Numbered from the stretch's first letter, positions 22,838 through 33,205 are shown. The stretch is 64,000 bases of DNA from Ursus arctos (GCF_023065955.2 NW_026623089.1:36734767-36798766); one strand, 5' to 3'. Notes: generated from the letters alone by a model not told the origin. Numbers and translations: made by a program.

Positions 22838-23980
22838 GGGGGGAGGAGTTAAGATGGCGGAAGAGTAGGGAACGCCTTTTTCAGCTGGTCTTCTGAGTCG
22901 AGCTGGATAGGTACCAGACCAGCCTAAACAACCACAGAATCAGCCTGAGATGCAGGAAGATACATCTGGATCTCTACAAATGAATATCTCCAGTGCTGAG
23001 TATTGAGGTATGAAGCGGGGAGCCATGAAACCGCGCACAGATATCGGAAGATAAACGGAAGGGGGAGGGAGCCGCCGCGTTCGGGTGCCGGGAAGCGGTA
23101 GCCACCTGCAGGGGGGAGCGGGCGGACTCGGGGACTGGCACCCGCGAAACAGCAGACTGAGACCATGAGCCGGGAGGGCGCGCCACCAGGCTTCTCACGG
23201 AACTCTGGAATCCTGGTGTGCTCACCAGATATAGACTGAGACCCGAAGATCCGGGAGCGCGTGGGGGCGGCTGGCGGCTGGCGGCGTTAGAAACACAAAG
23301 GACAGAGACGCACCGGCCCTGGAAGTGAGGGCTGGGATGCTGGGTGTGGGGGGGGCACATCCCGGGATGCTGCAGGGTTGAGCAGCACCAACAGTAACAG
23401 AGTTAAAGTGGCCAGAACATCAGTGGAGAACGGGCCACAATCCCTCTGTTCTGTGACAGAGGCTGAAATTCGGCCGCTGCTGCTCTGACTCTCAGAAAAG
23501 GCACAGCAAACCGCCAGGGAAAGCCGCCAGAGAACAAAAGCCTGGAAATACCGGCTCAGAGAGTGCCCATCCCCATCCCCCCTCGCAGGGGACATGGAGA
23601 CTCTACCCAAACAGGGTTGCCTGAGTATCGGCGCGGCAGGCCCCTCCCCCAGAAGGCAGGCTGAAAAATCAAGAAGCCCATAACCCGGAGCGCCTGGGTG
23701 GCGCAGTGATTGAGCGCCTGTCTCCGGCTTAGGGCGTGATCCCTGCGTTCCGGAAAGGAGTCCCTCATCGGGCTCCTCCGCTGGGAGCCTGCTTCTTCCT
23801 CTCCCACTCCCCTGCTTGTGTTCCCTCTCTCGCTGGTTGGCTCTCTGCCACATAAATAAATAAATAAAATCTTTAAAGAAGAAGCCCATATCCCTAAGAT
23901 CCCTATAAAACAAGGGGCATGGCCTGGGACCCAGTCAATAATTTGGGCTCTGGACAACCCCGCAACCTCTCCTCATCAGA
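22838..23980 (+). promoter_or_regulatory. L1 5' UTR / internal promoter region
   Basis: About 0.95 kb excluding a SINE insertion. AAGATGGCGG at 22851-22860 fits the YY1-type motif found at the start of human L1, where YY1 helps set the transcription start. From about 23030 to 23290 the text is CpG-dense ('gagccgccgcgttcgggtg', 'gagcgggcggactcgggg'), as in L1 promoters that are methylated in somatic tissue. Promoter function is inferred from family knowledge. The SINE at 23683-23878 splits it. Confidence 0.8.
23671..23890 (+). mobile_element. Can-SINE nested in the L1 5' UTR, 12-bp TSD
   Basis: Body 23683-23878. The head reads 'gagcgcctgggtggcgcag', with 'ctcctccgctgggagcctg' and a four-unit AAAT tail ending 'aaaatcttt'. 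AAGAAGCCCATA is at 23671-23682 and 23879-23890. It must post-date the host L1. Confidence 0.97.
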
Positions 23981-24877
23981 ATGACAAGAAGGAGAAGCCC
24001 CCCCCAGCAAAGAAAAGACAGTGAGTCTGTGGCCTCTGCCACAGAAATAATGCATATGGATGTAACCAAATTATCAGAAATGGAATTCAGAGTAACGATG
24101 GTCAAAATGATGAGTAGAATTGAAAAAACTATTAACGAAAAGGTTACTGAGAATATAGAATCCCTAAGGACAGAAATGAGAGCGAATCTGACAGAAATTA
24201 AAAATTCTATGAGCCAAATGCAGGCAAAACTAGAGGCTCTGACGGCCAGGGTCGCAGAAGCAGAGGAACGGGTTAGTGAATTGGAGGATGGGTTAATAGA
24301 GGAAAAAACGAAAATAGAAGCTGGTCTTAAAAAAATCCATGCCCACGAATGTAGGTTACGGGAGATTACTGACTCAATGAAATGATCCAATGTCAGAATC
24401 ATCGGCATCCCCGGGGGGGTGGAGAGAAACAGAGGTCTAGAAGAGATATTTGAACAAATTGTAGCTGAAAACTTCCCTAATCTAGTGAGGGAAACAAACA
24501 TTCATGTCCAAGAGAGGACCCCTCCCAAGCTCAACCACGACAAACCTACGCCACGTCACGTCATAGTGCAATTTGCAAATATTAGATCCAAGGATACAGT
24601 ATTGAAAGCGGCCAGGGCAAAGAAATTTCTCACGTACCAAGGCAAAGGCATCAGAATTACGTCAGACCTGTCTACACAGACCTGGAATGAGAGAAAGGGT
24701 TGGGGGGGCATTTTTAAAGCTCTTTCAGAGAAAAACATGCAGGCAAGGATCCTTTATCCAGAAAGGCTGTCATTCAGAATTGATGGAGAAATAAAGACCT
24801 TCCAGAATCACCAGCCATTGACCAATTTTGTAACCACGATGCCAGCCCTACAGGAGATATTAAGGGGAGTTCTATAA
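23981..24877 (+). pseudogene. L1 ORF1 (RNA-binding chaperone), one in-frame stop
   Basis: ORF1p is the trimeric nucleic-acid chaperone that coats L1 RNA in cytoplasmic particles. The frame begins MTRRRSPPQQRK, a basic N-terminus. Residues about 40-115 form a heptad-like coiled coil (for example IKNSMSQMQAKLEALTARVA). The rest matches the RRM and C-terminal domain, with motifs such as IFEQIVAENFPNL, TPRHVIVQF and the ending FVTTMPALQEIL. Codon 135 (24383-24385) is TGA, probably from CGA by CpG decay. The same frame then stays open to TAA at 24875-24877. Restoration aside, the frame is 298 codons plus stop, shorter than the 338 of human ORF1p, with the difference mainly in the N-terminal and coiled-coil part and the C-terminal tail. 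No frameshift was seen. Confidence 0.93.
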
Positions 24878-24949
24878 AGGTAAAAAGGCCCCAAGAGTGA
24901 TACAGAACAGAAAGTCACAACCGATACAAACAAAGACTTTACTGGCAAC

Positions 24950-27900
24950 ATGGCATCATTAAAATTCTATCTCTCAGTTCTTAGTGTCAATGTAAATGGT
25001 TTAAATTCTCCCATAAAACGCCACAGGGTTGCAGATTGGATAAAAAGAAATGACCTATCCATTTGCTGTCTACAAGAGACTCATTTCGAACCCAAAGATG
25101 CATTCAGACTGAGAGTAAGGGGATGGAGTACCATCTTTCATGCAAATGGACCTCAAAAGAAAGCTGGGGTAGCAATTCTCATATCAGATAGATTGGATTT
25201 TAAACTAGAGACTCTAGTTAGAGACGCAGAAGGGCACTATATTATTCTTAAAGGAAGTATTCAGTAAGTGGATATGACAATTATAAATATATATGCCCCC
25301 AACAGGGGAGCAGCAAGATACACAAGCCAACTCTTAACCAGAATAAAGAGACATATAGATAAAAATACATTAATAGTAGGGTACCTCAACACTCCACTAT
25401 CAGAAATAGACAGAACACCCTGGCAAAAACTAAGCAAAGAATCAAAGGCTTTGAATGCCATACTCAACGAGTTGGACCTCATAGATATATATAGAACACT
25501 ACACCCCAGAACCAAAGAATACTCATTCTATTCTAATGCCCATGGAACATTCTCAAGAATAGACCATGTTCTGGGACACAAAACAGGTCTCAACCGATAC
25601 CAAAAGACTGAAATTATCCCCTGCGTATTCTCAGACCACAACGCTCTGAAATTGGAACTTGACCACAAGGAAAAATTTGGAAGAAACTCAAACACTTGGA
25701 GACTAAGAACCATCCTGCTCAGGAATGACTCGATAAACCAGGAAATCAGAAATCAACTTAAACAATTTATGGAGACCAACGAGAATGAAAACACAACAGT
25801 CCAAAACCTATGGGATACTGCAAAGGCAGTCCTAAGGGGGAAATACATAGCCATCCAAGCCTCACTCAAAAGAATAGAAAAATCTAAAATGCAGTTTTTA
25901 TATTCTCACCTCAAGAAGCTGGAACAGCAACAGAGGGACAGGCCTAATCCACTCACGAGGAAGCAGTTGACCAAGATTAGAGCAGAAATCAATGAATTAG
26001 AAACCAGAAGTACAGTAGAGCAAATCAACAGGACTAGAAGCTGGTTCTTTGAGAGAATCAATAAAATTGACAGACCACTGGCAAGACTTATCCAAGAGAA
26101 AAGAGAAAGAACCCAAATTATTAAAATTATGAATGAAAAAGGAGAGGTCACGACCAACACCAATGAAATTGGAAGGATTATTAGACACTATTATCAACAG
26201 CTATATGCCAAAAAACTAAGCAATCTGGAAGAGATGGAGGCCTTCCTGGAAACCTATAAACTACCAAGACTGAAACAGGAAGAAATTGATTTCTTAAACA
26301 GGCCAATTAATTATGAAGAGATTGAGTCAGTGATAAACAACCTTCCAAATAACAAAACTCCAGGCCCGGATGGTTTTCCTGGGGAATTCTACCAAACATT
26401 CAAAGAAGAAATAATACCTATTCTCCTAAAGCTATTTCAAAAAACAGAAACAGAAGGAAAGCTACCAAACTCATTCTATGAGGCCAATATTACCTTGATC
26501 CCCAAACCAGGCAAAGACCTCATCAAAAAGGAGAATTACAGACCGATTTCCCTAATGAATATGGACGCCAAAATCCTCAACAAGATCCTTGCTAATAGAA
26601 TCCAACAGTACATTAAAAGGATTATCCACCATGACCAAGTGGGATTCATACCTGGGATGCAAGCGTGGTTCAACATTTGCAAATCGATCAGCGTGATACA
26701 TCATATCAACAAGAAAAGACTCAGGAACCATATGATCCTCTCAATCAATGCCGAAAAAGCATTTGACAAAATACAGCATCCTTTCCTGATTAAAACCCTT
26801 CAGAGTGTAGGAATAGAGGGTACATTTCTCAATCTCATAAAAGCCATCTATGAAAAGCCTACTGCAAATATTATTCTCAATGGGGAAAAGCTGGAAGCCT
26901 TTCCCTTAAGATCAGGAACACGACAAGGATGCCCACTCTCGCCACTATTATTCAACATAGTACTAGAAGTCCTTGCAACAGCAATCAGACAACAAAAAGG
27001 GATCAAAGGTATCCAAATGGGCAAAGAAGAAGTCAAAATGTCTCTCTTCGCAGATGACATGATACTCTATATGGAAAACCCAAAAGAAGCCACTCCCAAA
27101 ATATTAGAAGTTATAGAGCAATTCAGTAACGTGGCAGGATACAAAATAAATGCTCAGAAATCAGTTGCATTTCTATACACGAATAACGAGACCGAAGAAA
27201 GAGAAATTAGGGAATCCATCCCATTTACAATAGCACCAAAAACCATACGTTACCTTGGAATTAACTTAACCAGAGACGTAAAGGACCTATATTCTAGAAA
27301 CTATAAATCACTCTTGAAAGACATTGAGGAAGACATAAAAGGATGGAAAAATATTCCATGCTCATGGATCGGAAGAATTAACATAGTTAAAATGTCCATG
27401 CTACCCAGAGCAATCTACACTTTCAATGCTATCCCGATCAAAATACCGAGGACATTTTTCAAAGAACTGGAACAAATAATCCTTAAATTTGTATGGAAAC
27501 AGAAAAGGCCCGAATCTCCAAGGAACTGTTGAAAAGGAAAAACAAAGCTGGGGGCATCACAATGCCGGATTTCGAGCTGTACTACAAAGCTGTGATCACA
27601 AAGACAGCATGGTACTGGCACAAAAACAGACACATAGACCAATGGAACAGAATAGAGAGCCCAGAAATGGACCCTCGGCTCTTTGGGCAACTAATCTTTG
27701 ATAAAGCAGGAAAAAACATCCAGTGGGAAAAAGACAGTCTCTTCAATAAATGGTGCTGGGAAAATTGGACAGCTACATGCAAAAGAATGAAACTTGACCA
27801 CTCTCTCACACCATACACAAAAATAAACTCCAAATGGATGAAAGACCTCGATGTGAGACAGGAATCCATCAAAATTCTAGAGGAGAACATAGGCAGCAAC

Positions 27901-28776
27901 CTCTACGACATCGGCCAAAGCAACCTTTTTCATGACATATCTCCAAAGGCAAGAGAAACAAAAGATAAAATGAACTTGTGGGCCTTCATCAAGATAAAAA
28001 GCTTCTGCACAGCCAAGGAAAGAGTCAAAAAAACTAAGAGGCAGCCCACGGAATGGGAGAATATATTTGCAAATGACACTACAGATAAAGGACTGGTATC
28101 CAAGATCTAAAAAGAACTTCTCAAACTCAATACACAAGAAACAAATAAACAAATAAAAAAATGGGCAGAAGATATGAACAGACACTTTTCCAATGAAGAC
28201 ATACAAATGGCTAACAGACACATGAAAAAATGTTAAACATCATTAGCCATCAGGGAAATTCAAATCAAAACCACACTGAGATACCACCTTACGCCAGTTA
28301 GAATGGCAAAAATAGACAAGGCAAGAAACAACAATTGTTGGAGAGGATGTGGAGAAAGGGGATCCCTCCTACGTTGTTGGTGGGAATGCAAGTTGGTACA
28401 GCCACTCTGGAAAACAGTGTGGAGGTCCCTTAAAAAGTTAAAAATTGAGCTACCCTATGATCCAGCCATTGCACTACTGGGTGTTTACCCCAAAGATACA
28501 GACGTAGTGAAGAGAAGGGCCATATGCACCCCAATGTTCATAGCAGCAATGTCCACAATAGCTAAATCGTGGAAGGAGCCGAGATGCCCTTCAACAGATG
28601 ACTGGATTAAGAAGTTGTGGTCCATATATACAATGGAATATTACTCAGCTATCAGAAAGAACGAATTCTCAACATTTGCTGCAACATGGACAGCACTGGA
28701 GGAGATAATGCTAAGTGAAATAAGTCAAGCAGAGAAAGACAACTATCATATGATTTCTCTCATCTATGGAACATAA
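24950..28776 (+). pseudogene. L1 ORF2 (endonuclease-reverse transcriptase), multiply disrupted
   Basis: ORF2p nicks DNA and copies L1 RNA at the nick. The start MASLKFYL lies 72 bases after ORF1. Residue numbering matches human ORF2p. Endonuclease residues Asn14, Glu43, Asp205 and His230 (in SDHN) are present. Asp145 of the GDFNTPL motif is Tyr (GYLNTPL, codon 25382-25384). The reverse transcriptase motif FADD is at residues 700-703 (27047-27058). Lesions are TAA at 25265-25267, a one-base deletion in a C run at 27509-27511 that shifts frame, TAA at 28108-28110, and TAA at 28234-28236. In the C-terminal CWRGC...C segment the conserved His is Arg (LLRCWW). The longest intact piece is 25268-27532 (754 codons). 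It cannot make an active enzyme as it stands. Confidence 0.96.
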
Positions 28777-29060
28777 GAACTAGGAAGATCAGTAGGGGAA
28801 GAAAGGGATAAAGAAAGGGGGGGTAATCAGAAGGGGGAATGAAGCATGAGAGACTATGGACTATGAGAAACACACTGAGGGCCTCAGAGGGGGTGGGGTG
28901 GGGGAATGGGATAGACCGGTGATGGGTAGTAAGGAGGGCATGTATTGCATGGTGCACTGGGTGTTATACGCAACTAATGAATCATCGAGCTTTACATCGG
29001 AAACTGGGGATGTACTGTATGGTGACTAACATAATATAATAAAAAATCATTAAAAAAAAA
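28777..29060 (+). other. L1 3' UTR with G-quadruplex motif and poly(A) signal
   Basis: Text after the ORF2 stop includes G5-T-G4-T-G5-AAT-G3 at 28889-28910, a canonical quadruplex pattern. It then runs through 'gcatggtgcactgggtgtt' and 'gtatggtgactaacataat' to AATAAA at 29038-29043 and the A-rich end. Matching 3' UTR text recurs at 55395-55670 (+) and 59405-59759 (-). Confidence 0.93.
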
Positions 29061-29530
29061 AGAATTCTAGGTTGACCATTTTTTCCCCTTCTATATTTTA
29101 AAGATTTGCTCCACTGAATTCTTGCTTGAATAATTTTCAATAAGAATTTTATTGTTATCCTTATCTTTGTTTATCAGTTTTTAACATGTTTTTTTTCTTT
29201 GGTTGTTTTAAAAATTTTCTCTTTGTCATCGTTTTCAAGCAATTTGTTTATGATGTGTCTTCATGTTTTTTGTGCTTGGGGTTCATTTGGCTTCTTAGAT
29301 CTGTGAGTTTATAGTTTTCATTAAATTTGGAAAATTGCAGCCATGATTTATCAAATGTTTTTTGCTTTCACCCCTCTCTCTCCTCTCCTTTAGGAACTCC
29401 ATTTATATGTACACCAGGTGGCTTGATAGTGTCCCATAGCTTACTTATGATTTATTCATTGTTTTTTATTTTATTTTCTCTGTTTCATTTTGAATCATTT
29501 ATATTGCTTATTGAAAGAAGTGGTTTGTTT

Positions 29531-29560
29531 CCTTATAGAGAGTTTCCTTATAGAGAGTTC
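29531..29560. repeat. 15-bp tandem duplication
   Basis: CCTTATAGAGAGTTT (29531-29545) is followed directly by CCTTATAGAGAGTTC (29546-29560), inside the old L1M tract. Confidence 0.9.
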
Positions 29561-30380
29561 CACTGTTTGAATTTGCCAATTTCCTCTTTATTCCCTGTAT
29601 TTCATGTAAATTGATAGTTAGGTTTGAAGTCTTGATCAGAATCAGATTCTTTTTTGTTTTTTGACAAGCATACTTCATAGGTGGGGTATGTACTTCCATC
29701 AAGATTCACATGTCTGATTTTTTTCTTTTGTGATGTTAATAGCCTTTGACAATCATCACTATCAGTCTATATGTTAATTTATTTCCAGTAAATTTCTCAT
29801 GAATGACTCGTGGGAACAATATTTTTGAGCTCTTGCTTTTTCAGCCTTAACATACTTAAGATTAGTTTTGCTGGATGTAAAATCCTGGCTCCATTCCTTC
29901 CCTAGGTTATCTTAAATATGTCACCATGGCCATTTGGGAAGAAGTGTTGCTGTTTAATATGTCTGATGCCAATTTGATTTCTTTTCCCTTTTAAGTTACT
30001 TGATATCTTTATCTGGATAACAAAATAATTCTTTTAAGTTTAATACTCCTTTTTCAGTTTCAACTACTGTTCTCAGATTGGCCTCTCCTGCTTTCTAAGT
30101 TAGTACCTATTGGATATTTTTTTGTTCATTGTTTATCAGTGTTATGAGAAGTCTCATTGTCTAATGCCCCCAGGTCATGGGGCTATAAGTGGATTGTTAC
30201 TCTTCATTTGAGATTCACGAAGATGTGTTGTCATCTCGATGTTTTGGTAGATATTGCCTATGAGCTTTTGGTTTTGCTATCCTAGTTGCTCTATAAGGAG
30301 AGAGGGCTTTTAGGGTGATTCACAGCTTACACAGCTGCCCCTGTGGGTGTTTTCTTAGTATCCTCTTAATGTTTTAGAAA

Positions 30381-30590
30381 TTTTGGATGGGGGTGCCTGG
30401 GAGGCTCCGTCGCTTGAGTGTCTGCCTTTGCCTCGGGTCATGATCTTGGGGTCCTGGGATTGAGCCCCACGTCGGGCTCCCTGATCAGTGGGGAGTCTGC
30501 TTCTCCCTCTCTCTCTGCTGCTTCCTCTGCTTGTGCTTTTTCTCTCTGTCAAATAGATAAATAAAAATCTTAAAAACATTTTTTTGGATG
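30381..30590 (+). mobile_element. Can-SINE with 9-bp TSD
   Basis: Body 30390-30581, head 'gggggtgcctgggaggctc', 'gggattgagccccacgtcg', and an AAATAGATAAATAAAAATC tail. TTTTGGATG is at 30381-30389 and 30582-30590. Confidence 0.93.
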
Positions 30591-30822
30591 AATTTATCTG
30601 TGTTTTCATTTGTTTGTTTTTTGTTTTTTGTTTTGGTTTTCATCACTTGTAGGGTACTGAGGCCTTCCTCTCATTTCCCTAACTTGAATCCCACAACTGC
30701 TGGTCTCCTGTGGTCCTGCTCATTTACCTCCCTTATTCAGGTTCATAGAGGATTCCATAGCCCAGTGTTATTGAGATGTTATTTATGGGTTTATTTTTCC
30801 TACTTTTATGTTTGGTCTATTT

Positions 30823-31067
30823 AGTTTTTTTTTTTTTAAGAGCTTTTATTTATTTTAGAGAGAGAGAGAGAGAGAATGCAGGGGTTAAGGTTAGGAGGGG
30901 CAGAGGGTTAGGGAGAGTCCCAAGCAGACTCCATGATTAGCGTGGAGCCTGACATGGACTTGATGGGGGTCCTCGATCCCACAACCCTGAGATCATGACC
31001 CCAGCCAAAACCAAGAGTCTGAGGCCCAACCAACTGTGCCACCCCGGTGCCCCTGGTCTGTTTAGTT
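30823..31067 (-). mobile_element. Can-SINE with 14-bp TSD
   Basis: Body 30837-31053 with poly(T), a GA run, 'gcagactccatgattagcg' and a head ending 'caccccggtgcccc'. Flanks TGGTCTATTTAGTT and TGGTCTGTTTAGTT (30823-30836, 31054-31067) differ at one base. An internal 'gacttgatgggggtcctc' segment looks slightly expanded compared with sister copies. Confidence 0.93.
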
Positions 31068-31139
31068 CTAGGAAAGAGTTTAGAGGATTAAACGAAATCT
31101 ACTCCATTGCTATGGTCAGTCATATTATTGGAAATTTAA

Positions 31140-31560
31140 GATTTTTTTTCTTCTTAATTTAAGAAATGTTATACCATAAGCATTACTATGTCATTATGAA
31201 TTTCCTTATTTTATACCTTAATGGTTTTTGAAATCTATCCATGTTGATACATACATATACATATGTATATATAATTCATTGTAATCGCTGTGTGATATTT
31301 TCCCATTGTATCCATATACCATATTTCATTTACCAATTTACCTATCCATTTGCATTTCAGTTATTTAAAATTTTTCACTATAATGAAAAAGATGCAATAA
31401 TGATATCTTTCTCCTTGTGTGTGAGAGTTGTTGTAGTATTTATTTATAAAAATTATCTTTAATCTTTTAGAATCTAAGTAACATAAAAAGGTTTTATAAG
31501 TGGAATATGGTATACAAATGTTAGGTACTTTAACTTCAATTCTGGACTTTTCCAATCTTT
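31140..31560 (-). repeat. probable ancient L1 3' fragment
   Basis: 'gaaatctatccatgttgat', 'tcccattgtatccatatacc', 'tttaccaatttacctatcc' and 'catttgcatttcagttatt' follow the antisense L1 3' pattern. It is strongly diverged. Confidence 0.5.
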
Positions 31561-31702
31561 ACAAAAGCTGTCTTATGTTTGATATCCATTCTTTTGGATA
31601 GAAAAGACCTGACTTTTTTTTTTTAAGTTCCAGTTTATCAAAGTAAACATCTCAATTCCTTTTACAAGTTCCTTGAATCTGCTACCTTTCCCTTTAATGG
31701 CT

Positions 31703-31703
31703 C

Positions 31704-31738
<35 letters not shown>
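31703..31738. repeat. (CA)n microsatellite
   Basis: About 17 uninterrupted CA units followed by a C run, in unassigned flanks. Confidence 0.97.
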
Positions 31739-31740
<2 letters not shown>

Positions 31741-32454
31741 CCCAGAGGGTTTTGTGTGAAATCCTCTTTGTTGGTAGTTTCTGTGGTGGTTATCTTTCTA
31801 GTTGGTTCTAAATCAAATATTCTCGAAAAAGAGAAGGGTATGTTGGATTTCTTTTCAGGCTTTTCCACCCAATATCCATGTCTTGGGGTTTCTGATAGGC
31901 TCCCAGCAGTTCAAGCCAAGCAACTTAGCCTGAAATGAAACAAAGTTTCTTACTTCACATAATATTTTATTAACAAATAAGTGAGTCTGTTTTTTCGTTT
32001 TGTTTTGTTTTGTTTTTTTGGCCTGGAGGCCTGTGCTTTTCACCTAGGTAAATTAATTTAGGAACCTCAACTTCAATTCCTTGAATTTCCTGTCTTTTAT
32101 TGAAGAAAGCAGTGATCCTAGAGTTTTTAGGTGTGGCCCAGGCAACTGTGACTGCCCCAAAATAGAGCAGGTAACACTTCTATTTTCACCAAAATCACTC
32201 TTTTATCAGTACATTTATTTGTTCATTCATTTGACAGGACTTTATGGAGCACCCGCTGTGTGACAGTCTTAATGGGAGCTAGGATGTAAAGGTGATGATG
32301 ATGATGACGGTGATGATATTGAATATAGCGGGGATATGTATTGGTATATTTTATTTCTTAATAGCTGGAGACTATTTTTCCATTGTCTGCATATACTGCA
32401 TTTAATTTACCAATTTCCTTATTAATTCACATTTGGGTTGTTTCATAATATTAA
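31739..32454. other. unassigned sequence with old-repeat fragments
   Basis: 32215-32300 ('gttcattcatttgacagg', 'tggagcacccgctgtgtga') resembles the start of a common ancient repeat that I cannot name. 32330-32450 resembles old antisense L1. A short (GAT)n stretch lies at 32293-32320. No gene was seen. Confidence 0.4.
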
Positions 32455-32670
32455 TTAATTATCCTGGTGATTTATATGTATTAATGGCTTTCATCCTCAC
32501 AATAACTCTATGAGGTTGGCAATTTTGTTGGTGCCCCTATTTTACAGATGAGAAAATGAAGATGCAGAGGTTAGGTAATTTTCTCACAAGTGCCAATAAG
32601 TGGTGCATTTAGGATTCCATCCTAGGCAGCCTGGCTCCAAAAACCATGTGTTCAAGAACTCTGCTCCCTA
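32455..32670 (-). repeat. MIR SINE
   Basis: 'catcctcacaataactcta', 'tattttacagatgagaaaa' and 'gcagaggttaggtaatttt' give the antisense MIR order. Confidence 0.85.
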
Positions 32671-32964
32671 CACCTACCTCAGAAGTATTCACTGTTTAAA
32701 GGACTTCACAGGCTAATAGCTAGACATGTAAATAAATCAATTATAGTACAAATTAATAAGAAACAATAGAGGAACATTTAAAGTACAGATGTAGTATAGA
32801 GGAGAGGGGACTAGCTCACCTTTGGGAGATAGGAGGAAATCTGAGTCAGGGGCAGATTTGCTGTTTTAAAAGATACATAGCCTCAGACCAATCAGTGTAG
32901 ATTCTTTCAGAAGGGCATTTGCACACATCTGGGCACTGGTGGATGAGGTTGACAGAGTGAGGTC
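32671..32964. other. unassigned non-coding sequence
   Basis: Nothing recognised beyond weak resemblance to old interspersed repeats ('aataaatcaattatagtac'). Confidence 0.35.
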
Positions 32965-33205
32965 ATGAACAGCAGGGTGGTCTGGTGGACAGGGCTGCTC
33001 CCTGGAGTGAGTCCACTGGGGGTCAGAAGTTCAGGGCCTACCACTTCTGAGACTCATGGCTTTTGGCAAGCCACTTAACTCCCCTGATGTGTTTGTCACT
33101 TAACAACTTCACATAGCTGGTCTCGGTCTCAAAGGGAATAATTAATGCAGAAGTTCTTTGTAAATGGCAAAGTGCTAGGCTACTATAAAGGGCGTTAGCA
33201 GTCCT
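32965..33205 (+). repeat. MIR SINE
   Basis: 'gtggtctggtggacaggg', 'gggggtcagaagttcaggg' and 'gcaagccacttaactcccc' follow the 5' half and core of MIR. The 3' part ('gcaaagtgctaggctacta') is also present. Confidence 0.8.

Larger units (their letters stand above)
22825..29074 (+). mobile_element. full-length carnivore LINE-1, inactivated, 14-bp TSD
   Basis: The element body is about 22838/22839-29060 (6.2 kb including a nested SINE). It starts with a G run and 'aggagttaagatggcgg', the equivalent of the first bases of a full-length mammalian L1. It continues with a CpG-rich 5' UTR, ORF1, a 72-base spacer, ORF2, a 3' UTR with G-quadruplex motif, AATAAA at 29038 and a short A tail. AGAATTCTAGGTTG is exact at 22825-22838 and 29061-29074. 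The insertion site lies inside a minus-strand L1M. Exact duplications and surviving CpGs suggest a recent insertion, yet both ORFs are broken. Confidence 0.97.
18740..30100 (-). repeat. ancient L1M-type element, minus strand, broken by six insertions
   Basis: Reading left to right the plus strand goes from antisense ORF2 C-terminus ('gcaaatattttctcctagtc', 'ctatgattcattttgagtta', 'ggcatcccagaaattgtgg') toward the 5' region. The 5' part includes 'gggatatagaattctaggttg'-like text at 22820 and 'gacttttgtcatcg'-like and 'ggttcatttggcttcttag' text at 29220-29300. Later insertions are SINEs at 19052-19270, 21963-22158 and 22427-22621, an LTR-like piece at 21298-21450, and the full-length L1 at 22838-29060 with its own SINE. 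Coding capacity is lost throughout. Confidence 0.75.

Noticed and set aside
23287..23913. 208-codon minus-strand frame
   Set aside because: It is antisense to the L1 5' UTR and runs through the inserted SINE. The stop-poor CpG-rich text explains it.
23935..24501. 188-codon minus-strand frame
   Set aside because: It is the shadow of L1 ORF1 on the opposite strand.
28303..28776. 157-codon frame as an independent gene
   Set aside because: It is the C-terminal part of L1 ORF2 in the same frame as 27493-28110, split by stops.
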